Below are positions 35,088-44,769 of a stretch of DNA of 64,000 nucleotides, piece by piece. Position numbers and translations under genes: made by a program. This DNA is from Prosapia bicincta (taxonomy: Eukaryota > Arthropoda > Insecta > Hemiptera > Cercopidae), in assembly GCA_036971475.1 (NCBI GenBank), contig JBAIZL010000002.1, forward strand, positions 50,373,229-50,437,228. The letters run 5' to 3'. Below the pieces are notes generated by a model. That model worked only from the letters and a program-made list of their open reading frames with translations. It had not been told where the DNA came from and did not search any database. The first letter of the stretch is position 1; each line of letters opens with the position of its first letter.

Positions 35088-35195
35088 TATTTACTATAAG
35101 TAATTATTGCATAACTAAGTGAATACTTTAAAGTTACATGCTGATGCGTTTAAAACAATCATTTCATTTACGAACCTATCTGTCTACTTATTCTA
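35088..35195 (-). mobile_element. PLE family C-type end fragment
   Basis: AAGTAATTATTGCATAACTA...GTGAATACTTTA...GCTGATGCGTTTAAAACAAT matches the ends of the small palindrome at 49381-49530 and, more loosely, the family C end at 31875-31910. One end only. Confidence 0.6.
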
Positions 35196-35480
35196 TTTAT
35201 TTATATAGGCTTACTTTAATTTTAAATTAATGATAATGAAATATTTATAGTGGAAACGTTATATTGGTTTAATTTTAAATAAAATCTTTGAATTTACTTT
35301 TTTATGAAAATTTTCTCTTTTTAAATATTTAATATATAATTAAGTTTCAAAAATTAAGTTTCATTCCAAATTTTTATTACATTACTCCAAAACAAATCCA
35401 CCCTTCTAATACTAATACATATCCTGAAAATATTCAACATTTTAATACTTATTTTGCAAAATTTTACTTATATTACTTAC

Positions 35481-35679
35481 CAAACACGTCATATAAACTG
35501 CATGTGCTTCATTGAGATTGGGACTAATTTTTTCATCTGAACTATAGCGGCAATGACTAGATATATCTTTATAGTTTTTAAAAAACGAATTACTAATCCA
35601 CTGAGGTTGAGTAAGAACAAATGCAAACTTTGTTGTCTCTTTAGAATCCACATCCACATTTATGTCAAATATAGGAGAA
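35481..35679 (-). CDS. M13 peptidase gene exon (SPIFDINVDVD)
   Basis: 199 bp, CAG acceptor and TTG|GTAAGT donor. After one carried base it encodes SPIFDINVDVDSKETTKF and then a segment ending in MTCL. M13 enzymes have here a conserved P-[LI]-F-x-[VIF]-x-V-x-x-D-x-K stretch followed by the Gln-Pro block (here TQPQW). The usual G-L-P-x-R-x-Y-Y motif that follows in many members is replaced by ISNSFFKNYKD, so the protein may be divergent at a site close to the substrate cleft. Confidence 0.88.
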
Positions 35680-35689
35680 CTGCAAATTC

Positions 35690-36318
35690 ATCAGGAAAAA
35701 AACTATATTTTAAACTTAAATAAAATTATTACATACCTAATGAGTATTGACTAAATCATTTATTTCTGCTTTTGACAATTTTTTTGTCATATAAGCTTTT
35801 CAGTCGTACCAGAGGCAAGGTCTGGAGAATTACTGGTGCGTAAGGTAAACACAGCTGTAGCATCAAAAGAAACAAGAGTGTAACCAACTTTATATGTAGA
35901 GTAATTACATGTACTCTATACTCTATTTTTAAAAAATACAAAAGTGGAAAACACTTATTCATAATAAATTGAAGATACAGATATTATATTTTCTTGAAGG
36001 GTGTAAAATCCAAGATATTTAAATACTTGGATATTTTCTATTCATGTAATTCATAAAGAAGTAATGATTACTACTCATTTCCAGATCAGACACTATGTTA
36101 ACCCATTAATTTTTTATACAAACATCTAAAACTATTACTTTGTCAGTTCACTTTACAATTGCTATTGCGAAACTACAATTACAATTAAGAACATATTTAT
36201 TGGTTGTAATGGGTTGAAGAACATTTGATTATCGAAAAAGTATACATAAGTGTTAGAAGATATTGATTCCATTGATCATCACATTTTTAAATCACTATGA
36301 AATTTAATAACTAAACAC
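35690..36318. other. intron DNA
   Basis: Mostly unrecognised. Minus strand near 35890-35810 reads TLVSFDATAVFT in one frame, faintly like PLE RT motif A (LVSFDxxxLFTNxP), but nothing around it supports this. Confidence 0.35.
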
Positions 36319-36321
36319 TTT

Positions 36322-37932
36322 TAAATGTTTTAAACTTGCCTATAGTAGCACTTACTTTGTTTGTTGAGGACGGCCGTTTCGGGATATGTATCCCATTGTC
36401 AATTCAGACCGTAACTGATCTCAAGGTTTACATAAGTTTGGGTGTTAGGGTGGGGGTGGGATGTTATGGTGGTGTGGGTGTATTTTGTGTGTGTTAGGAG
36501 TTATGATGTAAAAAAGAGCGTATGAGTTGTAATGTAATTGTGTATTGAGTATTTGTGTAGGGTGTAGTTTGAAGTGTCTGTATATTTCGTATTGTTCAGT
36601 TGTGTAGCATTGGTTATTTCTGTGTTGTTTATGAAGAATTTGTAAGTTAGATGTTATGTCTATGTATTCATGTTTTGTGGAGTTGAGATGATCAGCGAAG
36701 TTTGATTGGTTGTTATTGTTTTTTAGTGCTTTTATATGTTCTTGGTAATGTGTGTAGAAGGACCTCCTTGTCTGGCCTATATAAAAATTGGGGCACGAAC
36801 TGCAAGTTAGTTTGTAAACTCCAGTAGTGTTGTAAATGTCGTCTATTTTGTTGTTGGGTTTTAATTGTTTGTTGAGAGTGTTGTGTGTGGAGTAAGCTAT
36901 TTTGTAGTTGTATTTTCATAGTGTGTTAGTTAGATTGTGGGTTTTGGATGATCTATATGGTATTGATAAGTATTTTATGGGATTGTCATGTTGTGTGTTT
37001 GTACTTGGGTTATTAGGTTTATTTTTTAGGCGGTTGTATAATTTGTCAATCATTGTTGGGTTGTATCCGTTAGTTTGTGCTATATATTTTATGGTGTTTA
37101 ACTCCTGGTAGTGTTCTTCTTTGTCTAACGGTGTTTTAAGCAGGCAATATATCATGGTGTTGTAAGCAGCTAGTTTATGTTGGTGTGGGTGGTTTGAGGA
37201 GCTGTGAATGGTCGTATTGGTACTAGTGGGTTTTCGGTATATGTTGAATTTATGTGTTTGTTTGTCTGTTCGTTTAATTGTAAGGTCTAGGAATTTGAGA
37301 GAGTATTGTTGTTCTGTTTTGATGGTGTATGTTAGTTTTGGGTGTATGGAATTAAGGTGTTTTAGAAATATGTGTGCTCTGTGTGTGTTACCTTTATATA
37401 ATGTTATGATGTCGTCAACGTATCTGTAAAAGTAAATTATGTTATCTGAGTATTTATTGTTGTGTAAAATGTGATTTGTTCAATATGGTGTATGAATTTT
37501 TCTGCTAAGATGCTAGCTACGGGGGAGCCCATAGGTAGTCCATCTTTTTGGTTGTAGAATGTGATATTGTAGGTGAAGTAATTTTGAGATGTGATTAATC
37601 TTGTGAGGTGGATGATTTCGTCAATGTGTGTATGTGGTGTAATTGTGTCTATAAGCATGTTTTTGAGGATGTTGATGGTTTCTAGAATGGGGATGTTTGT
37701 GTATAGATTTGATATATCAAAAGAGACTAAAGTGGAATTGTGTGGGATATTTACGTTTTTTATTTTGTCTATTAGATTTAGGCTATTTTTTATGCTACAA
37801 TGATTATTAAATTTTATATGGTTTCGGATAGTTTTGTCAAGGAATTTGGCTAGAAGATGAGTAGGGGCACTTGTGTGGTTTATTAGTGGAGCACCACACA
37901 CTGTGTGTGTCACCAAATGGCTCAACACGGGT
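36322..37932 (-). mobile_element. Penelope-like element, family A, decayed single copy
   Basis: Same family as 39188-42341. The 3' end (36322-36420) has ACTTGCCTATAGTAGCACTT, GAGGACGGCCGTTTCGGGA and CTCAGACCGTAACTGATCTC. The body runs to 37932, where homology stops inside the region before RT motif A (PLINHTSAPTHLLAKFLDK). It is a 5'-truncated copy with no inverted partner visible next to it. The core of the terminal motif is slightly changed (GATATGTATCCC versus GATGTGTCCC). Confidence 0.88.
36481..37905 (-). pseudogene. PLE protein remnant (RT and GIY-YIG, family A)
   Basis: From 37905: LINHTSAPTHLLAKFLDK, LVSFDISNLYTNIP (motif A), QKDGLPMGSPVASILAE (motif B). A one-base loss at about 37480 (HIEQ|HIL) then shifts the frame, the YRYVDDIITLYKG block (37430-37395) follows in another frame, then LAAYNTMIYCLLKTPLDK and YKLTCSSCPNFYIGQTRRSF at about 36820-36760. 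Several frameshifts split it. Sequence is close to the 39-42 kb copies, so it was silenced not long ago. Confidence 0.85.
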
Positions 37933-37939
37933 GGGTGTT

Positions 37940-39187
37940 GGCTAGTAAGTAAGTATAAGTATTTTTTAAAATTTTATTTGTTTCTATTAATTTTTTTCCC
38001 TGAAATTAGAATATTACTAGAATTTACAGTTTTTATTATGGTTTCAAACTTTTTGTTTTTTCAAAGTTACTACCACTTTTTTAATTTTGTTTTGTTTAAG
38101 TAAATTTCATTACAGTTTTATTGTATCAGAACCAATTAAAGTATAAATTTACATATTTATTCCTTCTGATATAAAACCCTACCTGCTAATTCATTGGAGA
38201 TAGCAAAATTTGCTAAGTTTACTAGACTTCTTTACTAGATGATTTATGATATCACTAAAGGATTGTGTTGATAACAATAACCGAACCCTATTCTGCACCA
38301 TATTTAATCAAAACTTTTCTATTCCTATTTCATCACTGACACTTAGGTTCCTCAGGTTTGTATATCTAAGGTAGGATTGATTGCTTGTAATTGCAATGAG
38401 TAAACTAAGATAGTGTTAAAAGGATCACCTAAGTAATATAAAACCATGACTGTTACCTGAAATGGTTCTGTTTGCATCAAAGGAGAAATCAGGAGAAAGG
38501 ATGAAAAATAATGTACTAGCTTATCTTTAAAATGTGTGAGGCTTGAAGTGTTAATAAATAGAATTAATAAAATTTAAAACAATCAGATTAGACATATGTA
38601 AATCAAAAGTTGATGAAAACCTAAGAGTTTAAAGTAGCAGAAATAGAACATTAATATAAAATTGATAATTTCTAAGGTGCGTGTTATCAAATATTATAGT
38701 TAAATATGACTTGTCATTTAAAATAATTAACACAAGTTTTAAATCAGGCAAATTATGTGAACATTTGTTATAATTTTTAGCTTACACATGTAAGAAGAGG
38801 AAGAAACACGCTTTTAATTTTATATACACCAGTTGTTAGAAATTAGGTTAAATTTTTCAACTTCTCAGTTATCTTTTCAACTCCTGAGATAATATCTTTT
38901 ATTCTCAGATAGAACAAATTATGAGATTGAAATTGGATAGTAATTATAGTTTGTAACAGCCACTTTCTAAGATAAATAATTATTTTTCAAATTTTTTTTA
39001 TAAACAATATCTAGAAACATTGTGGGACCAACATTATCAAACTGCTGGTAGTACAACAAATTAGCAATTATGATTACTCAAAAATTAAAATACCAAGGTG
39101 CACTATAACAACCCATGAGTTTAAAAGGCATTTAAAACAATTTCATTGTAACATGAAAATGCATTTATTTAAAATAAAAATAAAATT
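37940..39187. other. intron DNA
   Basis: AT-rich. No repeat recognised. The missing M13 exon could lie here, but no frame with a matching splice phase convinced me. Confidence 0.4.
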
Positions 39188-39320
39188 ACTTACAACTTTT
39201 TTTAAAAAATGTTTTAACTTGCCTATAGTAGCACTTACTTTTTTGTGTTGAGGACGGCCGTTTCGGGAGATGTGTCCCTTTGTCAACTCAGACCGTAACT
39301 GATCTCAAGGTTTACGTAGG

Positions 39321-40955
39321 TTAGGGTGGGGGTGGGATATTTTGGTGGTGTGGGTGTATTTTGTGTGTATTAGGAGTTATGATGTCAAAAAGTGCGTGTG
39401 AGTTGTAATGTAATTGTGTATTGAGTATGTGTGTAGGGTGTAGTTTGAAGTGCCTATATATTTCGTATTGTTCGGTTGTGTGGCGTTGGTTATTTCTGTG
39501 TTGTTTATGAAGAATTTGTAAGTTAGATGTTATGTCTGTGTAGTCGTGTTTTGTGGAGTTGAGATGATCGGCGAAGTTAGATTGGTAGTTATTGTTTTTT
39601 AGTGCTTTTATATGTTCTTGGTAACGTGTGTGAAATGACCTCCCTGTCTGGCCTATGTAAAAACTGGGGCATGAACTGCAAGTTAGTTTGTAAACTCCAG
39701 TGGTGTTGTAAATGTCCTTGATTTTGCTGTTGGGTTTAAATTGTTTGTTGAGAGTGTTGTGTGTGGAGTAAGCTATTTTGTAGTTGTATTTTCGTAATGT
39801 GTTGGTTAGATTGTGGGTTTTGGATGATCTGTAAGGTATTGATAAGTATTTTATGGGATTGTCATCTTGTGTGTTTGTATTTGGGTTATTATGTTTATTT
39901 TTTAGGCGGTTGTATATTTTGTCTATCATTGTTGGGTTGTATCCGTTAGTTTGTGCTATGTATTTTATGGTGTTTAACTCCTGGTAGTGTTCATCTTTGT
40001 CTAATGGTGTTTTAAGGAGGCGGTATATCATGGTATTGTAAGCAGCTAGTTTGTGTTGGTGTGGGTAGTTTGAGGAACTGTGTATGGTCGTATTAGTGCT
40101 GGTGGGTTTTCGGTATATGTTGAATTTATGTGTTTGTTTGTCTGTTCGTTTAATTGTGAGGTCTAAGAAGTTAAGGGAGTTTTGTTGTTCTGTTTCGATG
40201 GTGTATGTTAGTTTAGGGTGTATGGAATTTAGGTGTTTTAGAAATATGTGTGCTCTGCGTGTATTGCCTTTATATAATGTTATGATGTCATCGACGTATC
40301 TGTACCAGTAAATTATGTTATCTGAGTATTTGTTGTTGTGTAAAATGTGGTTTTGTTCGATGTGGTGTATGAATATTTCTGCTAAGATGCTTGCTATGGG
40401 GGAGCCCATAGGTAGTCCATCTTTCTGGCTGTAGTATGTGTTGTTGTAGGTGAAATAATTTTGAGAAGTGATTAATCTTGTGAGGTGGATGATTTCGTCA
40501 ATGTGTGTATGTGGTGTATTTGTGTCTATTAGCATGTTTTTGAGGATGTCTATGGTTTCTGGAATGGGGATGTTTGTATATAGATTTGATATATCAAAAG
40601 AGACTAAGGTGGAGTTGTGTGGAATATTTACGTTTTTAATTTTGTCTATTAGATTTAGGCTATTTTTTATGCTACAATGGTTATTAAATTTTATATGGTT
40701 TCGGATAGTTTTGTCGAGGAATTTGGCTAGAAGATGAGAAGGGGCGCTTGTATGGTTTATTAGTGGACGTATTGGGATGTCTGTTTTGTGAAGTTTGGGC
40801 AGGGCGTTTAGTTTGGGGGCTATTGGCTTTATTTGTTTTAGGTGCTTTTTGGTGTGGTGTGGGATTATAAGTTTTGTTTTGTTAATTGCTTCTTTGATTA
40901 GAGCGTTGTATTTTGTTGTTGGGTCTTCTTTTAGTGTAATGATGTTGATATACAA
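39321..40955 (-). CDS. Penelope-like RT / GIY-YIG protein (family A, minus copy)
   Basis: Uninterrupted 544 codons. RT motifs: LPKLHKTDIPIRPLINH (residues 52-68), LVSFDISNLYTNIP with the catalytic Asp at about 121 (motif A), QKDGLPMGSPIASILAE (177-193, motif B), YRYVDDIITLY with the Asp pair at about 222-223 (motif C) and LNFLDLTI (261-268). GIY-YIG endonuclease: GVYKLTCSSCPSFYIGQTGR (420-439), with a Cys pair between the GVY and YIG parts as in PLEs, then RYQEHIKAL. The N-terminus is cut by the junction at 40947, so the first residues (MYI) are chance sequence and the true 5' part of the RT is missing. The catalytic core is complete. Coding strand is rich in A and C and poor in G. Confidence 0.93.
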   Translation of the reverse strand: MYINIITLKEDPTTKYNALIKEAINKTKLIIPHHTKKHLKQIKPIAPKLNALPKLHKTDIPIRPLINHTSAPSHLLAKFLDKTIRNHIKFNNHCSIKNSLNLIDKIKNVNIPHNSTLVSFDISNLYTNIPIPETIDILKNMLIDTNTPHTHIDEIIHLTRLITSQNYFTYNNTYYSQKDGLPMGSPIASILAEIFIHHIEQNHILHNNKYSDNIIYWYRYVDDIITLYKGNTRRAHIFLKHLNSIHPKLTYTIETEQQNSLNFLDLTIKRTDKQTHKFNIYRKPTSTNTTIHSSSNYPHQHKLAAYNTMIYRLLKTPLDKDEHYQELNTIKYIAQTNGYNPTMIDKIYNRLKNKHNNPNTNTQDDNPIKYLSIPYRSSKTHNLTNTLRKYNYKIAYSTHNTLNKQFKPNSKIKDIYNTTGVYKLTCSSCPSFYIGQTGRSFHTRYQEHIKALKNNNYQSNFADHLNSTKHDYTDITSNLQILHKQHRNNQRHTTEQYEIYRHFKLHPTHILNTQLHYNSHALFDIITPNTHKIHPHHQNIPPPP

Positions 40956-42208
40956 ACATCCCCATTCCAGAAACCATAGACATCCTCAAAAACATGCTAA
41001 TAGACACAAATACACCACATACACACATTGACGAAATCATCCACCTCACAAGATTAATCACTTCTCAAAATTATTTCACCTACAACAACACATACTACAG
41101 CCAGAAAGATGGACTACCTATGGGCTCCCCCATAGCAAGCATCTTAGCAGAAATATTCATACACCACATCGAACAAAACCACATTTTACACAACAACAAA
41201 TACTCAGATAACATAATTTACTGGTACAGATACGTCGATGACATCATAACATTATATAAAGGCAATACACGCAGAGCACACATATTTCTAAAACACCTAA
41301 ATTCCATACACCCTAAACTAACATACACCATCGAAACAGAACAACAAAACTCCCTTAACTTCTTAGACCTCACAATTAAACGAACAGACAAACAAACACA
41401 TAAATTCAACATATACCGAAAACCCACCAGCACTAATACGACCATACACAGTTCCTCAAACCACCCACACCAACACAAACTAGCTGCTTACAATACCATG
41501 ATATACCGCCTCCTTAAAACACCATTAGACAAAGATGAACACTACCAGGAGTTAAACACCATAAAATATATAGCACAAACTAACGGATACAACCCAACAA
41601 TGATAGACAAAATATACAACCGCCTAAAAAATAAACATAATAGCCCAAATACAAACACACAAGATGACAATCCCATAAAATACTTATCAATACCTTACAG
41701 ATCATCCAAAACCCACAATCTAACCAACACATTACGAAAATACAACTACAAAATAGCTTACTCCACACACAACACTCTCAACAAACAATTTAAACCCAAC
41801 AGCAAAATCAAGGACATTTACAACACCACTGGAGTTTACAAACTAACTTGCAGTTCATGCCCCAGTTTTTACATAGGCCAGACAGGGAGGTCATTTCACA
41901 CACGTTACCAAGAACATATAAAAGCACTAAAAAACAATAACTACCAATCTAACTTCGCCGATCATCTCAACTCCACAAAACACGACTACACAGACATAAC
42001 ATCTAACTTACAAATTCTTCATAAACAACACAGAAATAACCAACGCCACACAACCGAACAATACGAAATATATAGGCACTTCAAACTACACCCTACACAC
42101 ATACTCAATACACAATTACATTACAACTCACACGCACTTTTTGACATCATAACTCCTAATACACACAAAATACACCCACACCACCAAAATATCCCACCCC
42201 CACCCTAA
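40950..42208 (+). CDS. Penelope-like RT / GIY-YIG protein (family A, plus copy, 5' truncated)
   Basis: Open frame of about 410 codons entering at the junction inside NIPIPETIDILKN, just after RT motif A, so the first catalytic Asp is missing. Motif B (GLPMGSPIASILAE), YVDD and the full GIY-YIG domain are intact and nearly identical to the minus copy. Stop at 42208, followed by the terminal motif and then element end near 42341. On its own it cannot make a full reverse transcriptase. Confidence 0.92.
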
Positions 42209-42513
42209 CCTACGTAAACCTTGAGATCAGTTACGGTCTGAGTTGACAAAGGGACACATCTCCCGAAACGGCCGTCCTCAACACAAAAAAGTAAGTGCTA
42301 CTATAGGCAAGTTAAAACATTTTTTAAAAAAAGTTGTAAGTGATTACTAGTAGCTCACGCGAAAATGGAATCAACAAATGTAAAAATAAAATTGTTTTTT
42401 GAATCAACTTGTTTATAAACCTAGGCTATTATGAAAAAAACTATAAATATTTTGTAAAATGACATTTCACTCTCCATTTCATAACTTTCTGTATATAATT
42501 AAAAAACACCAAT

Positions 42514-42520
<7 letters not shown>

Positions 42521-42560
<40 letters not shown>

Positions 42561-42636
42561 CAATATGTTTTCTTGTGTATTAATAAAGTACAAAAGTCAA
42601 AATACAAATACAAGAATTATATTTGAATTTACAATT

Positions 42637-42693
<57 letters not shown>

Positions 42694-42722
42694 GGTTATT
42701 AATTATATATAATATAAGGTTA

Positions 42723-42778
<56 letters not shown>
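42521..42778. repeat. cluster of (AT)n tracts
   Basis: Three runs (about 42521-42559, 42640-42687 and 42728-42778) separated by short AT-rich pieces such as CAAATACAAGAATTATATTTG. The intervening pieces look like ends of PLE family D or I. The last run abuts the end of the family D palindrome. Confidence 0.9.
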
Positions 42779-42782
<4 letters not shown>

Positions 42783-42862
42783 CAAATGTGTTTTCCTGTT
42801 AGAATATTTTTAAGATCAAATAATATACACAAATACAGGAATATTTAATTTATTGAACAATA

Positions 42863-42909
42863 AACTCAAAGCTTTTCGTTGGCTTACATTACCAACATCT
42901 TCAGGAGTT
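42863..42909 (-). ncRNA. hammerhead ribozyme-like motif at PLE end (family D)
   Basis: Read on the minus strand: stem I AACUC, core CUGAAGA, U, stem II GUUGG-loop-CCAAC, core GAAA, very short stem III A-AGCU-U, then GAGUU, which closes stem I with AACUC. All pieces are in the right order and the core fits CUGANGA...GAAA, apart from one extra U after the first core box. Hammerheads with a minimal stem III are known from Penelope-like elements. Activity is not shown. Confidence 0.7.
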
Positions 42910-43005
42910 ACAATATTAAGAATGATAAAACAAACTGTCTAACAAACATGAAGCTACTAGATAAAGCAATACACAGTTGCCAAATCTATTACAATATTGC
43001 CAAAC

Positions 43006-44766
43006 CTACTCCACTGCTGCCACAACATTATATACATTGAACAAAGTATGGTATTTAGAACGTATTTGAATTTGTTCATCTATTAATTTGTTATTAATAT
43101 TATGTTTGTAAATTTCAAATGCTTCACATACGTTCATTTTTAACCCTTTATTTACTTCTTTTATAATTTTCATATTATTTATATTAGGAAACATATGATT
43201 ATTATTAATACAATGTGTTGCGAAATTAGACTTATATATATTTGGTTTTAAAAAAGCATTAAAATGTTCTTTATACCTTTCTTTTAATTTTTTCTTTGTT
43301 TGTCCTATATAAACCTTATTACAAAATTCACATTCTAATTTATATACTCCATTTTTCTCATGTATAGGCCTACTATTTATATTATTATTATGGTTAATTA
43401 TATTTATTATTCTATTATTGGTTCTATATGCAATTTTTATGTTTTTATTAGTAAATAATTTGGAAATATTTTTTATTTCAAAACCAGTGTAAGTAAAAGT
43501 ACTCCATACAGTATTATTATTAATACTATTACTATTGCAATGAATATTATTTTTTATTTGTTTTTGTAATATATTATAATTTAATTTATCTACCGTTTTC
43601 TTTTTGTAACCATTTTCTACGGCTATCTGGTATATTATGTTTTTTTCCCTCATTTTATTTTCATTGCTCATAGGAATTTTATTCATTCTGTAAAGAAGAT
43701 TATATAAAGCAGCCATTTTCTGATTATATGGATGGTTGGAATAATTAGGTATTATTTGATTGGTTAATGTAGGTTTACGATAAATCATATATTCTAAACT
43801 CGTTTCATTTCTAATAATTGTGATATCTAGGAAATTTATTTTACCATTATTTTCCATTTCATATGTAAAATCGATACTATTATTAATTTTATTTATTTCA
43901 TCTAATATATTTATTAAATTAATATTATTATTATTTGATACATATAACCCATCATCCACATATCTAAACCAATGTCCATTTTTATCATACTTTTTTATAA
44001 TTGCATTTATATTATTATCTATTTCTTGTAAAAATATTTCAGAAATTATACTGGATAAAGGGGAACCCATAGCTAAACCATCTTCCTGTCTATAAATTTT
44101 ATTATTATATGAAAAATAGTTTTGATTTAATATTAATTTCAATGTATTAACAATTTCTAAAATTAATTTTTTATCTTTTTCATATTGAGAAATTTTAGAT
44201 TTTATTATTTCAATAGTCTCTTTGATAGGAATGTTAGAATACATATTTTTAATATCAAAGGATATCAATTTCGTATTTTTATCTATATTAATATGATTTA
44301 AATGTTCAATAAGATTAATTGAATTATTAATAGTATAACTATTATTATGTTTTACTTTATCCTTAAGAATATTGGCTATAATTTTTGATATTTTGTAAGA
44401 TGGAGCATTTATAAAATTTATCAAAGGTCTAATTGGCTTATCTATTTTGTGGAGTTTAATAAGTCCATTCATTATCGAAATTTTAGGATTATCATTTATA
44501 TAATTATAAAAATTATTTTTATTAAATAATTTATAAGATGTGTTTATTATATTTTTTATTTCATTTTGAAATTTTCTAGTAGGATCTTTATCTAAAATAC
44601 AAAATTTATTTTCATTTATATATTTTTCAGTTTTGGCAATATGTTCATTTTGATTAATTATAACAATAGCATTACTTTTGTCTGCTTTTACCGCAATTAA
44701 ATTATTATATTGTAATTTTTGTTTAATATTAATAATTTCTGAATATTTTTTCTTGTATGAAACATT
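43006..44766 (-). CDS. Penelope-like RT / GIY-YIG protein (family D, minus copy, 5' truncated)
   Basis: Open from the junction (VSYKKKYSEIINIKQKL) to a stop at 43006, about 586 codons. Carries GLIKLHKIDKPIRPLINF, LISFDIKNMYSNIP (motif A), QEDGLAMGSPLSSIISE (motif B), FRYVDDGLYV (motif C), INFLDITI and GIY-YIG (GVYKLECEFCNKVYIGQTKK). Identical to the plus copy apart from a few substitutions. Very AT-rich, Asn/Ile/Lys-rich, unlike family A. All catalytic residues are in place. Confidence 0.93.
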   Translation of the reverse strand, partial: NVSYKKKYSEIINIKQKLQYNNLIAVKADKSNAIVIINQNEHIAKTEKYINENKFCILDKDPTRKFQNEIKNIINTSYKLFNKNNFYNYINDNPKISIMNGLIKLHKIDKPIRPLINFINAPSYKISKIIANILKDKVKHNNSYTINNSINLIEHLNHINIDKNTKLISFDIKNMYSNIPIKETIEIIKSKISQYEKDKKLILEIVNTLKLILNQNYFSYNNKIYRQEDGLAMGSPLSSIISEIFLQEIDNNINAIIKKYDKNGHWFRYVDDGLYVSNNNNINLINILDEINKINNSIDFTYEMENNGKINFLDITIIRNETSLEYMIYRKPTLTNQIIPNYSNHPYNQKMAALYNLLYRMNKIPMSNENKMREKNIIYQIAVENGYKKKTVDKLNYNILQKQIKNNIHCNSNSINNNTVWSTFTYTGFEIKNISKLFTNKNIKIAYRTNNRIINIINHNNNINSRPIHEKNGVYKLECEFCNKVYIGQTKKKLKERYKEHFNAFLKPNIYKSNFATHCINNNHMFPNINNMKIIKEVNKGLKMNVCEAFEIYKHNINNKLIDEQIQIRSKYHTLFNVYNVVAAVE

Positions 44767-44769
44767 AAA

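Larger units (their letters stand above)
39188..42341. repeat. large palindrome of two PLE copies (family A), 1394-bp arms
   Basis: Arm 39188-40581 and arm 40948-42341 are reverse complements of identical length (paired positions always sum to 81529), so no net indel separates them. Only a few substitutions show, e.g. Asn/Ser and Tyr/His changes in the protein. The 366-bp centre is extra 5' sequence of the minus copy. Both outer ends carry the conserved terminal motif (minus 39247-39287, plus 42242-42282): GTTGACAAAGGG, loop, CCCGAAACGGCCGTC, CTCAAC. Confidence 0.95.

Noticed and set aside
35810..35890. TLVSFDATAVFT phrase resembling PLE motif A
   Set aside because: No other PLE motif or end nearby; probably chance.
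38470..38525. Candidate for the missing M13 exon (frame reaching a GTAACA donor)
   Set aside because: No clear acceptor, no Trp and no similarity to the expected M13 segment.
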